64,000 nucleotides of DNA, from the NCBI RefSeq assembly GCF_008642315.1, contig NZ_CP029192.1, positions 5,332,001 through 5,396,000 on the forward strand. The letters are read 5' to 3'. Position 1 is the stretch's first letter. Each line of letters starts with the position of its first letter. Source of the DNA: Streptomyces venezuelae (GTDB taxonomy: Bacteria > Actinomycetota > Actinomycetes > Streptomycetales > Streptomycetaceae). The notes beneath the pieces are model-generated. The model did not search any database. It was not told where the DNA came from and was given only the letters and a program-made list of their open reading frames with translations. The position numbers and the translations under genes are program-made. Of this stretch, positions 33,741 through 43,408 are shown one piece after another.

Positions 33741-35105
33741 TCAGTCCTCGTCGCGCGCGCGGAGTACCACCTTGTTCACGCCCCACAGGGCGACGCCGAT
33801 CGCGATGAGGACACCGGCGCGGATGTAGACCTCCGCGGGGCGGTCCGCGAGGGGGCTCGCGAGGATCAGGGCCGTGACGGCGCCGAGCACCGGCAGGGCG
33901 GTCGGGGTGCGGAAGTGCTTGTGCTCGACGGGGTCGCGGCGCAGGACCAGGACCGCCACGTTGACCACCGCGAACACGCACAGGAGCAGGAACGCCGTGG
34001 TGTCGCCGAGGCCCTCGATCTCGCCCGTGGAGACCAGCCCGATGGCCAGGAGGGAGACGAAGACGATGCCGACGACGGGGGTGCGGCGCCCGGCCAGGAC
34101 GCGGCCCATCGCGCGCGGCAGGATGCGTTCGTTGGCCATGCCGTAGCAGAGCCGCGAGGCCATCATGATGTTGATCAGCGCCGAGTTGGTGACCGCGAAC
34201 AGGGCGATCAGGGCGAAGAGTTCGTGCGGGAAGTCGACGCCGCCCGCCTTCACGACCTCGAGCAGCGGGCCGCTCGACCCCTCCAGTGTCCCGGAGTCGA
34301 CGAGGAGGGACGACACCAGCGCGACGAGGACGTAGATCGTGCCGGTGACCGCGACACCGATGAAGATCGCGCGCGGGAAGGTGCGCACCGGGTCCTTCGT
34401 CTCCTCGGCCATGTTCACCGAGTCCTCGAAGCCGACGAAGGCGAAGAAGCCGAGGGCCGTGGCGCCGAGCACGCCGGTCATCAGGGCGTATCCGCTGCCG
34501 TCGGACTCGAACTCGGTGAGGCGCGAGGCCTCGCCGTCCCCGTTCAGGACGGCGTACGCCCCGATCGCGAGGATGATCGCGAGACCGGTGAGCTCGACGA
34601 GCGTGAGCACCACGTTGGTCTTCACCGACTCCGACACGCCCCGCATGTTGAGCGCCGCGAGCAGCACGATGAAGGTGATGGCGATCAGGGTCGGCGGCAG
34701 CGCGTCGCCGGTGAGTTCGGCGAGGTAGTCACCGCTGAAGGCGCGGGCGGCGGCGCTCGCGGAGGCGAGCCCGGAGCACATCACCATGAAGGCGATGATG
34801 AAGGTGAGGAACGGTGCTTTGAACGCCTTCTGCGTGTAGAGCGCGGCACCGGCCGCCTTCGGGTACTTGCCGACCAGTTCGACGTACGACGCCGCGGTCA
34901 GGATCGCCACGACGAAGCCGATCGCGAACGGCAGCCAGAGCGCGCCGCCGACCTTCCCCGCGACCTTGCCGGTGGTGGCGTAGATGCCGGTGCCGAGGAT
35001 GTCGCCGACCACGAAGAGGATCAGCAGCTTGGGGCCGATGGCCCGGTGCAGCGCGCCCTCTTCGGCGGGCGGTGATGCGGTGGTGGACGTGTCGGATGTC
35101 GTCAC
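33741..35105 (-). CDS. APC-family amino acid permease
   Basis: A 454-residue transporter with about 12 membrane helices. The N-terminal signature AIGPKLLILFVVGDILGTGIYATTGKVAGKVGGALWLPFAIGFVVA holds the unwound helix 1 binding motif GDILGTGIY; FFAFVGFEDSVNMAEETKDP is the classic APC/CAT loop before helix 7. It imports a cationic or other amino acid by proton symport. GTG at 35105 with GGGAGG upstream. The neighbouring type III decarboxylase suggests a basic amino acid or histidine. Confidence 0.9.
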   Translation of the reverse strand: MTTSDTSTTASPPAEEGALHRAIGPKLLILFVVGDILGTGIYATTGKVAGKVGGALWLPFAIGFVVAILTAASYVELVGKYPKAAGAALYTQKAFKAPFLTFIIAFMVMCSGLASASAAARAFSGDYLAELTGDALPPTLIAITFIVLLAALNMRGVSESVKTNVVLTLVELTGLAIILAIGAYAVLNGDGEASRLTEFESDGSGYALMTGVLGATALGFFAFVGFEDSVNMAEETKDPVRTFPRAIFIGVAVTGTIYVLVALVSSLLVDSGTLEGSSGPLLEVVKAGGVDFPHELFALIALFAVTNSALINIMMASRLCYGMANERILPRAMGRVLAGRRTPVVGIVFVSLLAIGLVSTGEIEGLGDTTAFLLLCVFAVVNVAVLVLRRDPVEHKHFRTPTALPVLGAVTALILASPLADRPAEVYIRAGVLIAIGVALWGVNKVVLRARDED

Positions 35106-35220
35106 AGGTGCCTCCCCCGAGACCGAGTGCGGGTCGAGGGAGCTATTGCCCGTGATGCAGGTCACTATGCGGGAGTTGAGGAAGGTCAGAGGGTGTGGCC
35201 CCGGGGCGGCCGACGGGGCT

Positions 35221-36633
35221 TCACAGGTTCCGCAGCGCGTCCCGTTCCGTTCCGCCGCCGGCCTCCGCCACGATCTCGTCCAGCGTCTGCGGCTCGCGCA
35301 CCACGGCGAAGCGCACGTCGTCGGCGTCGGCGGCGAACCCGTGCACACCGGGCCTGGCAAGGCTGTTGTACGAGTAGTGCTGGGCGAAATAGTAGGCGCC
35401 GGTGTCCAACGCGGCCACGTAGTCACCGGGTTCGAGCAGCGGCAGCGGGCGGTTCTCGGCGAGCAGGTCGCCCGCGAAGCAGGCCGGGCCCGCGACGTCC
35501 TGACCGACGGCGGGACCGCTCTTGGGCAGCCCCTTCGCGTCGAACGCGGCGATCCGCAGCGGCCACGACGCGGGCGCGTACACGGTCCTCGTCGCCACCT
35601 GCACGCCCGCGTGCGTCACGGCGATGGGCCGGCCCCCCGCCCGCTTCGCGTACTCGACGCGGGCCAGCACCGTGCCGTGCTTGGCGAGCAGCGAGCGGCC
35701 GAACTCGGTGACGATTCCGTACCGCCCGTCGAGCAGCCCCGGCACCCGGGACTTGAGGCGGCGCGCGTACTGCGCGTGGGTCGGGGTCTCGTCGTCCGAG
35801 CCGAAGTTGACCGGCAGGCCGCCGCCGATGTCGACGGTGTCCACCTGGTGCCGCCCGGCGCGTTCGTTGATCTCCTCCGCCAGTTCGTACGCGGCCGCCA
35901 CGCCCCGCACCATCTTCTCCAGGGGCATGCCCTGCGACCCGGAGTGCGCGTGCAGGCGGGTCAGCCACGGCCGGTCGAGGAAGGCGCGGATCACCCACTC
36001 CCTGGCGTCCTCGTCGCGCAGCGGCACCCCGAACTTCGACGTGGCCGTCGCCGTCGAGAGGGCGTCGATCGCGCCGCCGCCGATCTGCGGGTTGACGCGG
36101 ATGCCGATGGGGGAGCCGGTCAGTGCCGACCGGGTCATCGCGTCCAGACGGGCCAGTTCCTGCGGGTTGTCCGCGTTCACGGCGATGCCGAGCGCGAGGG
36201 CCTCGCGGAGTTCGGCGGGGGTCTTGGCGGGCGAGTCGAGGACGGTCGCGGTGGGCGGCATCCCGGCGGCCCGCGCCAGGGCCAGCTCGCCGGGGCTCGC
36301 CACCTCGGCGCCGATCCCCGCCGCGCGCAGCAGCCGCAGGACCGGCACGAGCGGGGTCGCCTTCACCGCGAAGGCGTGCAGGACGGGGGTGCCGGGCGGG
36401 ACGACGGCCTCGAAGGCGGCGTGCAGGGCCGCGGCGCTCGCGCGGATGCCGGCGACGTCGAGGAGGCCCGCGACGGGGGCGGCGGGGCCGACGACGCCCT
36501 GCTCGACGGCCGCGCGGATGGCGCGGTCGCGGCGGGCGGCGGCGTCACTCCCAAGAGTGGAGGGTGCGGTGCTTCCGGGTGCCGCGTCCGCGCGGAGAAC
36601 CGTGGTCTGGTCGTTGTCCTCGTCGTGGCCCAT
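35221..36633 (-). CDS. Type III PLP-dependent decarboxylase (DAP/ornithine decarboxylase fold)
   Basis: A 470-residue enzyme. The PLP Lys lies in LHAFAVKATPLVPVLRLL, followed by GIGAEVASPGELALARAAG, GIRVNPQIGGG, LHAHSGSQGMPLE, VDIGGGLPVNF, VTEFGRSLLAKHG and the C-terminal substrate region GPACFAGDLLAENRPLPLLEPGDYVAALDTGAYYFAQHYSYNS. This is the alanine racemase-like barrel of diaminopimelate or ornithine/arginine decarboxylases. A lysA role is unlikely because it sits in a catabolic island. It is divergent from hutU and shares the regulatory gap. Confidence 0.88.
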   Translation of the reverse strand: MGHDEDNDQTTVLRADAAPGSTAPSTLGSDAAARRDRAIRAAVEQGVVGPAAPVAGLLDVAGIRASAAALHAAFEAVVPPGTPVLHAFAVKATPLVPVLRLLRAAGIGAEVASPGELALARAAGMPPTATVLDSPAKTPAELREALALGIAVNADNPQELARLDAMTRSALTGSPIGIRVNPQIGGGAIDALSTATATSKFGVPLRDEDAREWVIRAFLDRPWLTRLHAHSGSQGMPLEKMVRGVAAAYELAEEINERAGRHQVDTVDIGGGLPVNFGSDDETPTHAQYARRLKSRVPGLLDGRYGIVTEFGRSLLAKHGTVLARVEYAKRAGGRPIAVTHAGVQVATRTVYAPASWPLRIAAFDAKGLPKSGPAVGQDVAGPACFAGDLLAENRPLPLLEPGDYVAALDTGAYYFAQHYSYNSLARPGVHGFAADADDVRFAVVREPQTLDEIVAEAGGGTERDALRNL

Positions 36634-36690
36634 GTGATCCAGCCAATCACCCGCGACGGAACCCCGCTGGCGTACTCGTGCATTCGTTCG

Positions 36691-36711
36691 CTATTGACTA
36701 GCTCTATTCAG
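36691..36711 (-). promoter_or_regulatory. Two-part motif CTGAATAG-5-GTCAATAG, candidate operator
   Basis: On the minus strand CTGAATAG (36711-36704) and GTCAATAG (36698-36691) flank AGCTA. It is the second occurrence of the pair seen at 28773-28791. It overlaps the -35 box proposed for hutU, a position suited to repression. Confidence 0.5.
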
Positions 36712-36722
36712 CCCACCAGGAT
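36694..36722 (+). promoter_or_regulatory. Candidate hutU promoter
   Basis: TTGACT (36694-36699), a 17-bp spacer and CAGGAT (36717-36722) agree with a vegetative-type Streptomyces promoter. Transcription would start about 43 bp before the hutU ATG at 36772. It is prediction only. Confidence 0.4.
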
Positions 36723-36771
36723 GTGAATAACAAGCTCACAGCAGAGGTCACAGCTTCGAGGAGGCATCGCC

Positions 36772-38433
36772 ATGTCAGGACCCCGCCCCGTACGGGCGCC
36801 GCGCGGTACGGAACTGAGCGCCCTGGGATGGCAGCAGGAAGCCGCCCTCCGCATGCTGCAGAACAACCTCGACCCCGAGGTCGCCGAGCACCCCGACAAG
36901 CTCGTCGTCTACGGCGGCACCGGCAAGGCGGCCCGCGACTGGCGCTCCTTCGACGCGATGGTCCGCACGCTCAAGACCCTGAAGCAGGACGAGACGATGC
37001 TCGTCCAGTCCGGCCGCCCCGTCGGCGTCATGCAGACCCACGAATGGGCCCCGCGCGTCCTCATCGCCAACTCCAACCTCGTCGGCGACTGGGCGAACTG
37101 GGAGGAGTTCCGCCGCCTGGAACAGCTCGGCCTCACCATGTACGGCCAGATGACGGCCGGCTCCTGGATCTACATCGGCACGCAGGGCATCCTCCAGGGC
37201 ACGTACGAGACGTTCGCCGCGGTCGCCGCGAAGAAGTTCGACGGCACGCTCGCCGGAACCATCACCCTCACCGCCGGTCTCGGCGGCATGGGCGGCGCCC
37301 AGCCCCTCGCCGTCACGATGAACGACGGCGTCGCGATCTGTATCGACGTCGACCCGCGCGCCATCGAGCGCCGCATCGAGCACAAGTACCTGGACGTGCA
37401 GGCGGACTCCCTGGAGCACGCGCTCCAGCTGGCGGTCGAGGCCCGCGACGCCCGGCGCCCCCTCTCCATCGGCCTCCTCGGCAACGCGGCCGACCTGCTC
37501 CCGCGCATGCTCGCCGAGGGCGCCCCCATCGACATCGTCACGGACCAGACCTCGGCCCACGACCCGCTGTCGTACCTGCCGACGGGCGTCGACTTCGACG
37601 ACATGCAGACGTACGCGACGAAGGACCCGGCGGGCTTCACCACCCGCGCGCGCGAGTCGATGGCCAAGCACGTCGAGGCCATGGTCGGCTTCATGGACGC
37701 GGGCGCCGAGGTCTTCGACTACGGCAACTCGATCCGCGGCGAGGCACAACTCGCGGGCTTCGACCGCGCGTTCGCGTTCCCCGGCTTCGTCCCCGCCTAC
37801 ATCCGCCCCCTCTTCTGCGAGGGCAAGGGCCCGTTCCGCTGGGCGGCGCTCTCCGGTGAGGCGTCCGACATCCACAAGACGGACAAGGCGCTCCTCGACC
37901 TCTTCCCGGAGAACGAATCCCTCCACCGCTGGATCAAGATGGCCGGCGAGCGCGTCCACTTCCAGGGCCTGCCCGCCCGCATCTGCTGGCTCGGCCAGGG
38001 CGAGCGCGACAAGGCGGGCGACATGTTCAACGACATGGTCGCCAACGGCACGCTCGCCGCGCCCCTCGCGATCGGCCGCGACCACCTGGACTGCGGTTCG
38101 GTGGCCTCCCCCTACCGCGAGACGGAGGCCATGCTCGACGGCTCCGACGCGATCGCCGACTGGCCGCTCCTCAACGCGATGGTGAACGTCGCCTCGGGCG
38201 CCTCCTGGGTCTCCATCCACCACGGCGGCGGCGTCGGCATGGGCCGCTCCATCCACGCGGGCCAGGTCTCGGTCGCCGACGGCACGAAGCTCGCCGGCGA
38301 GAAGATCCGCCGCGTTCTCACGAACGACCCGGGCATGGGCGTCATCCGGCACGTGGACGCGGGATACGACATCGCGGAGTCGGTGGCGGACGCGAAGGGT
38401 GTGCGGGTTCCCATGCGAGAGGGCGAGGCGTGA
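36772..38433 (+). CDS. hutU: Urocanate hydratase
   Basis: A 553-residue enzyme with the full urocanase pattern: [45 protein letters not shown], the NAD-binding [24 protein letters not shown], and the C-terminal [16 protein letters not shown] and [22 protein letters not shown]. It uses NAD as an electrophile to convert urocanate to imidazolone propionate. GAGGAGG precedes the ATG. It is the first gene of the hutU-M20-hutF-hutI set. A thiourocanate-processing role is also conceivable given the context. Confidence 0.96.
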   Translation: MSGPRPVRAPRGTELSALGWQQEAALRMLQNNLDPEVAEHPDKLVVYGGTGKAARDWRSFDAMVRTLKTLKQDETMLVQSGRPVGVMQTHEWAPRVLIANSNLVGDWANWEEFRRLEQLGLTMYGQMTAGSWIYIGTQGILQGTYETFAAVAAKKFDGTLAGTITLTAGLGGMGGAQPLAVTMNDGVAICIDVDPRAIERRIEHKYLDVQADSLEHALQLAVEARDARRPLSIGLLGNAADLLPRMLAEGAPIDIVTDQTSAHDPLSYLPTGVDFDDMQTYATKDPAGFTTRARESMAKHVEAMVGFMDAGAEVFDYGNSIRGEAQLAGFDRAFAFPGFVPAYIRPLFCEGKGPFRWAALSGEASDIHKTDKALLDLFPENESLHRWIKMAGERVHFQGLPARICWLGQGERDKAGDMFNDMVANGTLAAPLAIGRDHLDCGSVASPYRETEAMLDGSDAIADWPLLNAMVNVASGASWVSIHHGGGVGMGRSIHAGQVSVADGTKLAGEKIRRVLTNDPGMGVIRHVDAGYDIAESVADAKGVRVPMREGEA

Positions 38434-39740
38434 GTAATTCGGTGTCTCCGGGGCCAGATTCAGCCCCTCCGGCGTTCGAGGAGCGGGGTCCGGGGCGGAG
38501 CCCCGTGTCCTCCGCCCCGTCCTTCCAGGAGATGTGGCGGGACCTGGCTTCCATCGGCCGCGACGCTGACTCCGGTGGCTACAGGCGGTACGCCTGGACC
38601 CGCGCGGACGCGGACTGCCGAGCCTGGTTCAAGGCGCAGGCGGACACCCGCGGACTGACGTACGAACTGGACCGCAACGGCAACCAGTGGGCGTGGCTCG
38701 GCGATCCCGCGGCCGGTGACGCCGTCGTCACGGGCTCCCACCTGGACTCCGTCCCGGACGGCGGCGCGTTCGACGGCCCGCTGGGCGTGGTGTCCTCGTT
38801 CGCGGCCCTGGACGAACTCCGGGCACGCGGCGCGCAGTTGACCCGCCCCCTGGCGATCGTCAACTTCGGCGACGAGGAGGGCGCCCGCTTCGGCCTGGCC
38901 TGCGTGGGCTCCCGCCTCACCGCGGGACAGCTGACGGTCGAGGCCGCGCACCGGCTGACGGACGGCGACGGCGTGACGCTGCCGAGGGCGATGGAGGCGG
39001 CGGGCTACGACCCGTACGGCATCGGCCCCGACCCCGAACGCCTGGCCCGCATCGGCGCGTTCGTGGAGCTGCACGTGGAGCAGGGCCGCGCCCTCGACCT
39101 CTCCGGCGACCCGGTGGGCATCGCGTCCGCCATCTGGCCGCACGGCCGCTGGCGCTTCGACTTCCGGGGCGAGGCGAACCACGCGGGCACGACCCGGCTC
39201 GTCGACCGCCGCGACCCGATGCTGTCGTACGCGGAGACGGTCCTCGCCGCACGCCGGGAGGCCGAACTCGCGGGCGCGGTCGCCACCTTCGGCAAGATCT
39301 CGGTCGAGCCGAACGGCGTCAACGCGATCCCGTCGCTCGTACGCGGCTGGCTGGACTCGCGCGCGGCCGACCAGTCGACGCTGGACACGGTGGTGACGGG
39401 CATCGAGAAGGCGGCCCGCGAGTACGCGGAGCGGAACGGCATCGACCTGGACGTGGTCCGCGAGTCGTTCACACCGGTGGTCGAGTTCGAGGACGCGCTG
39501 CGGGACGAGCTGGGCAGGATCCTCGGCGCCCGCGCGGAGCAGCCGCGCCCGCTCCCCGTCCTCGGCACGGGCGCGGGCCACGACGCCGGCATTTTGTCGG
39601 GGTCGATCCCCACCGCCATGCTGTTCGTACGGAACCCCACGGGTGTCTCGCACTCCCCGGCCGAGTTCGCCGCCGAGGACGACTGCGTGGCCGGGGTGAC
39701 CGCACTGGCCGACGTACTGGAAGGGCTGGCGTGCAGGTGA
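38430..39740 (+). CDS. M20-family amidohydrolase (allantoate amidohydrolase-like)
   Basis: A 436-residue binuclear metallopeptidase-type amidohydrolase: [22 protein letters not shown] (metal His/Asp), [10 protein letters not shown] (Glu base), [31 protein letters not shown] and [11 protein letters not shown]. Family members release ammonia or cleave carbamoyl/ureido amides. In the hut setting it may replace HutG and hydrolyse N-formylglutamate, which is an inference. The GTG start overlaps the hutU stop (GTGA). Residues about 10-27 are translated from an R2 repeat. Confidence 0.9.
   Translation: MSNSVSPGPDSAPPAFEERGPGRSPVSSAPSFQEMWRDLASIGRDADSGGYRRYAWTRADADCRAWFKAQADTRGLTYELDRNGNQWAWLGDPAAGDAVVTGSHLDSVPDGGAFDGPLGVVSSFAALDELRARGAQLTRPLAIVNFGDEEGARFGLACVGSRLTAGQLTVEAAHRLTDGDGVTLPRAMEAAGYDPYGIGPDPERLARIGAFVELHVEQGRALDLSGDPVGIASAIWPHGRWRFDFRGEANHAGTTRLVDRRDPMLSYAETVLAARREAELAGAVATFGKISVEPNGVNAIPSLVRGWLDSRAADQSTLDTVVTGIEKAAREYAERNGIDLDVVRESFTPVVEFEDALRDELGRILGARAEQPRPLPVLGTGAGHDAGILSGSIPTAMLFVRNPTGVSHSPAEFAAEDDCVAGVTALADVLEGLACR
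38457..38509 (+). repeat. R2 repeat inside coding sequence
   Basis: CAGCCCCTCCGGCGTTCGAG, then GCGGGGTCCGGGGCGGAGCC, match the blocks at 341-430 and 41109-41284. It is in frame in the M20 amidohydrolase gene. Confidence 0.75.
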
Positions 39741-41104
39741 CGACGGAGAGCTCGACGGGCACCACTTACTGGCTGGAGCATGCCTGGCTCGGCACGAACG
39801 TCGAGCCGGGCGTCGCGGTCGACGTGGAGGGCGACCGGATCACCGCCGTCCGCAAGGGCGTCGAGGCACCCCCGCCCGGGGCGACGGTCCTGCGCGGCCT
39901 GACGCTCCCGGGCCTCGCGAACGCCCACTCGCACGCCTTCCACCGCGCGCTGCGCGGCACCGTCCAGGTCGGTTCCGGCACGTTCTGGACGTGGCGCGAG
40001 GTCATGTACTCGGTGGCCGACCGCCTCACTCCCGACACGTACCACGCGCTGGCGCGAGCGGTGTACGCGGAGATGGCGCTGGCCGGCATCACGACGGTGG
40101 GCGAGTTCCACTACCTCCACCACGCACCCGGCGGCACGCCCTACACGGACCCGAACGCGATGGGCGAGGCGCTGATCCGGGCGGCGGCGGACGCGGGCGT
40201 ACGCATCACGCTCCTGGACACGGCGTACGTGGCGTCGGGCCTCCTCGACGCGGACCGCGGCAAGGCGCCGGACCGCCACCAGCTGCGCTTCTCCGACGGT
40301 ACGACGGAGGCGTGGGCGGAGCGGGCCTCGCTCCTCAAGGACCGCCCGCACGCCCGGATCGGTGCGGCGATCCACTCCGTGCGGGCGGTCCCGGCGCGGC
40401 AGCTGGCCACGGTGGCGCAGTGGTCGTCCGCCCGTACGGCCCCCCTGCACGTCCACCTCTCCGAGCAGACGGCGGAGAACGACGCGTGCATGTCGGCACA
40501 CGGCTGCACGCCCACGCAACTCCTCGCGGACCACGGAGTCCTGGGCCCCCGCACGACGGGCATCCACAACACCCACCTCACGGAAGAGGACATCGCCCTG
40601 CTGGGCGGCTCCTCGACCGGCACCTGCATGTGCCCGACGACGGAACGCGACCTCGCGGACGGCATCGGCCCGGCGCTCCGCCTCCAGCGGGCGGGCAGCC
40701 CCCTCTCCCTGGGCAGCGACAGCCACGCGGTGATCGACATCCTGGAGGAGGCCCGCGCCATGGAGCTGAACGAACGCCTCCGCTCCCACACGCGCGGCCA
40801 CTGGACGGCGGCGGCACTGCTCCGCGCGGCGACGGCGGACGGCCACGCGGCCCTGGGCTGGCCGGACGCGGGCGTCATCGAGCCGGGGGCTCTGGCGGAC
40901 CTCACCACGATCGCCCTGGACTCGGTCCGCACGGCGGGCCCCGTCCCACGCCTGGCGGCGGAGACAGCGGTCTTCGCGGCGACGTCGGCGGACGTCCGCC
41001 ACACGGTGGTGGGCGGCACCCACGTCGTACGCGACGGCGAACACGCGCTGGTCCCGGACGTACCGTCGGCGCTGACGGAGGCGGTGGGGGCGCTGAGAGA
41101 TTGA
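39731..41104 (+). CDS. hutF: Formimidoylglutamate deiminase
   Basis: A 457-residue amidohydrolase. Metal-binding PGLANAHSHAFHRALRG and GEFHYLHHAPGG, then VHLSEQTAENDAC, GIHNTHLTEEDIALL and SLGSDSHAVIDI agree with HutF, which deaminates N-formimidoyl-L-glutamate to N-formyl-L-glutamate. Starts with GTG 39731 (GTG 39737 is an overlapping alternative) and overlaps the M20 gene stop. The next step, deformylation to glutamate, has no HutG-type gene here. Confidence 0.93.
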   Translation: MQVTTESSTGTTYWLEHAWLGTNVEPGVAVDVEGDRITAVRKGVEAPPPGATVLRGLTLPGLANAHSHAFHRALRGTVQVGSGTFWTWREVMYSVADRLTPDTYHALARAVYAEMALAGITTVGEFHYLHHAPGGTPYTDPNAMGEALIRAAADAGVRITLLDTAYVASGLLDADRGKAPDRHQLRFSDGTTEAWAERASLLKDRPHARIGAAIHSVRAVPARQLATVAQWSSARTAPLHVHLSEQTAENDACMSAHGCTPTQLLADHGVLGPRTTGIHNTHLTEEDIALLGGSSTGTCMCPTTERDLADGIGPALRLQRAGSPLSLGSDSHAVIDILEEARAMELNERLRSHTRGHWTAAALLRAATADGHAALGWPDAGVIEPGALADLTTIALDSVRTAGPVPRLAAETAVFAATSADVRHTVVGGTHVVRDGEHALVPDVPSALTEAVGALRD

Positions 41105-41108
41105 AGCG

Positions 41109-41284
41109 TTTTCCCCGACCCCGCCCCTTCCCGAAACCGGGGCTCCGCCCCAGACCCCGCTCCTCAAACGCCGGAGGGGCTAAGAATTAGCCCGTCCGGC
41201 GATTGAGGACAGAGCCCGAAGGGCGATTCTGGGGTCCAGGGGGCGAAGCCTCCTGGTTTCGGGAAGGGGCGGGATCGGGGAAAG
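41109..41284. repeat. Long inverted repeat (R2 element) between hutF and hutI
   Basis: TTTTCCCCGACCCCGCCCCT and the rest of a 30-nt left arm (41109-41138) pair with 41255-41284 with about two mismatches. Inside, GCTCCTCAAACGCCGGAGGG pairs with AGCCCGTCCGGCGATTGAGG around a centre at 41185. The whole 176 bp forms one imperfect cruciform. It sits in the transcribed gap of the hut operon. Confidence 0.85.
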
Positions 41285-41322
41285 GACCTCGCCGGACCCC
41301 CACCCCCCCTGGAGCAGCAACC

Positions 41323-42495
41323 ATGACCACCACCCTCATCACGAACATCGCATCCCTGGTCACCAACGACCCCGCGCAGGGAGACGGCACCCCCCTGGGC
41401 CTCCTGACGGACGCGGCCGTAGTCCTCGACGGCGACACGATCGCCTGGGTGGGCCCGACCTCCAAGGCCCCGTCGGCAGACGAGTCGTACGACGCCGCAG
41501 GCCGCGCCGCGATCCCCGGCTTCGTCGACTCCCACTCCCACCTCGTCTTCGCGGGCGACCGCACCCAGGAGTTCAACGCCCGCATGTCGGGCCGCGCGTA
41601 CGAGGCGGGAGGCATCCGCACGACGGTGGCGGCGACGCGAGCGGCTACGGACGCCGCACTGGAGGCGAACCTCACCCACTACCTGGAAGAGGCCCTCCGC
41701 CAGGGCACGACCACGTTCGAGACGAAGTCGGGCTACGGCCTGAACACGGAGGACGAGTCCCGGGCCCTCCGCATCGCGGCGAAGCACACCGACGAGGTGA
41801 CCTTCCTCGGCGCGCACATCGTCTCCCCGGACTACGCGGAGGACCCGGCGGCGTACGTGGACCTCGTCACCGGCGAGATGCTGGACGCCTGCGCCCCCCA
41901 CGCCCGCTGGATCGACGTCTTCTGCGAGAAGGGCGCGTTCGACGGCGACCAGGCCCGCGCGATCCTGACGGCGGGCAAGGCGAAGGGCCTGCACCCGCGC
42001 ATCCACGCGAACCAGCTGTCGTACGGTCCCGGGGTGCAGCTGGCCGTGGAACTGGACGCGGCATCGGCGGACCACTGCACGCACCTGACGGACGCGGACG
42101 TCGACGCGCTGGCGAACAGCTCGACGGTGGCAACCCTCCTCCCCGGTGCCGAGTTCTCGACCCGAGCCGAATGGCCCGACGCCCGCCGCCTCCTGGACGC
42201 GGGCGCCACCGTGGCCCTCTCCACGGACTGCAACCCCGGCTCGTCCTTCACGTCCTCCGTCCCCTTCTGCATCGCCCTGGCGGTGCGGGACATGGGCATG
42301 ACCCCGGACGAGGCGATCTGGTCGGCGACGGCGGGCGGCGCGGCAGCCCTGCGCAGGACGGACGTGGGCCGGGTGACGGCAGGAGCGCGAGCGGACCTCG
42401 CCCTCCTGAACGCCCCGAGCCACGTCCACCTGGCGTACCGTCCGGGAGTCCCGCTGGTCGGCGAGGTGTGGCGCAAGGGCGTGCGGGTGGCATAA
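41323..42495 (+). CDS. hutI: Imidazolonepropionase
   Basis: A 390-residue amidohydrolase: metal site [57 protein letters not shown] and [11 protein letters not shown]. It hydrolyses 4-imidazolone-5-propionate to N-formimidoyl-L-glutamate, linking hutU to hutF. ATG 41323 with GGAG upstream; the upstream open frame runs through the palindromic repeat. The 20-bp 3' end (AAGGGCGTGCGGGTGGCATA) is repeated in tandem beyond the stop. Confidence 0.95.
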   Translation: MTTTLITNIASLVTNDPAQGDGTPLGLLTDAAVVLDGDTIAWVGPTSKAPSADESYDAAGRAAIPGFVDSHSHLVFAGDRTQEFNARMSGRAYEAGGIRTTVAATRAATDAALEANLTHYLEEALRQGTTTFETKSGYGLNTEDESRALRIAAKHTDEVTFLGAHIVSPDYAEDPAAYVDLVTGEMLDACAPHARWIDVFCEKGAFDGDQARAILTAGKAKGLHPRIHANQLSYGPGVQLAVELDAASADHCTHLTDADVDALANSSTVATLLPGAEFSTRAEWPDARRLLDAGATVALSTDCNPGSSFTSSVPFCIALAVRDMGMTPDEAIWSATAGGAAALRRTDVGRVTAGARADLALLNAPSHVHLAYRPGVPLVGEVWRKGVRVA

Positions 42496-42515
42496 GGGCG
42501 TGCGGGTGGCGTAAG
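42477..42515 (+). repeat. Tandem duplication across the hutI stop codon
   Basis: AAGGGCGTGCGGGTGGCATA and AAGGGCGTGCGGGTGGCGTA are adjacent; the TAA stop of hutI lies at the junction. Confidence 0.8.
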
Positions 42516-42532
42516 CCGGGCGGCCTGGGGGA

Positions 42533-43321
42533 TCAGGCGGCCCACATCCCCCCATCGACCCGCAGCACCGTGCCGGTGACGTACGAGGCCCGGTCGCTCA
42601 GCAGCCAGGCGGCGGCCTGAGCGACCTCGTCCGGCTCGGCGGCACGCCCCAGCGGCGTCTGGGAGTTCAGGTGGTCGATGGTGCCGGGGGAGGAGTCGTC
42701 CCACTCACGGAGCATCTCGGTGAGCGTGGTGCCGGGCGCGATGGCGTTGACACGGATGCTCTCGGGCCCGTACGTGACGGCGGCGGACGCGGTGAGGCTG
42801 TTGACCGCCCGCTTCGTCGCCGCGTACGCGGGCAGCGCGGGGTTGGCCATGAGGCTCCCGACACTGGACGTGTTGACGATGGCGCCGCGCCCCGACGTGG
42901 CGCGGATGGCGGCCACCTCGGCGTTCATGGCGAGCCAGGTCCCCTTGAGGTTGACGCCGGTCACGCGATCGAAGTCGTCCTCCGACAACTCGTCCATGGG
43001 CCCGGGCGGCTGCCCGCTCGCCCCGTTGTTGAAGGCGACGTCGAGCCGCCCGTACACCTCGACGGCCCGCTCGACGGCACGGCGCACGCTGTCGCCGTCC
43101 CCGAGATCGCACACGACGTACTCGGCGACGCCCCCGACGTCCCGTATCCCCTCGACCACGCCCTTCAACTGCGCCTCGGTACGGGAGGCGAGGAGCACCC
43201 GGGCGCCCTCCCGGGCGAAGAGCCGGGCGGCGGCGGCACCGATGCCGCGCCCGGCGCCGGTGACGAGGGCGACCTTGCCGTCGAGCAGGCCGGCACTGCT
43301 GAAATTCGTCATGTCGTTCAT
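42533..43321 (-). CDS. Short-chain dehydrogenase/reductase
   Basis: A 262-residue SDR: TGAGRGIGAAAARLF cofactor site, ASRTEAQL, NNGASGQPPGP, NTSSVGSL with catalytic Ser, YAATKRAVNSLTAS with YxxxK, and NAIAPGTTLTEML. Typical of 3-oxoacyl-ACP reductase-like or glucose dehydrogenase-like family members. ATG at 43321; ATG 43312 is an equal alternative, and neither has a strong ribosome binding site. It is divergent from an HTH regulator gene. Confidence 0.9.
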   Translation of the reverse strand: MNDMTNFSSAGLLDGKVALVTGAGRGIGAAAARLFAREGARVLLASRTEAQLKGVVEGIRDVGGVAEYVVCDLGDGDSVRRAVERAVEVYGRLDVAFNNGASGQPPGPMDELSEDDFDRVTGVNLKGTWLAMNAEVAAIRATSGRGAIVNTSSVGSLMANPALPAYAATKRAVNSLTASAAVTYGPESIRVNAIAPGTTLTEMLREWDDSSPGTIDHLNSQTPLGRAAEPDEVAQAAAWLLSDRASYVTGTVLRVDGGMWAA

Positions 43322-43408
43322 ACGGAGGAGCCTGCGCCGCCCTCCCGCCCTCATCCAGGCCCCACCAGTACCTGGCTGAGCTGCGACGACACCCGGCACA
43401 CTGACCCG

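Noticed and set aside
35221..36633. lysA (diaminopimelate decarboxylase for lysine synthesis)
   Set aside because: The fold fits, but the location between hut genes and an APC permease and the divergent control suggest catabolism. The symbol is left empty.
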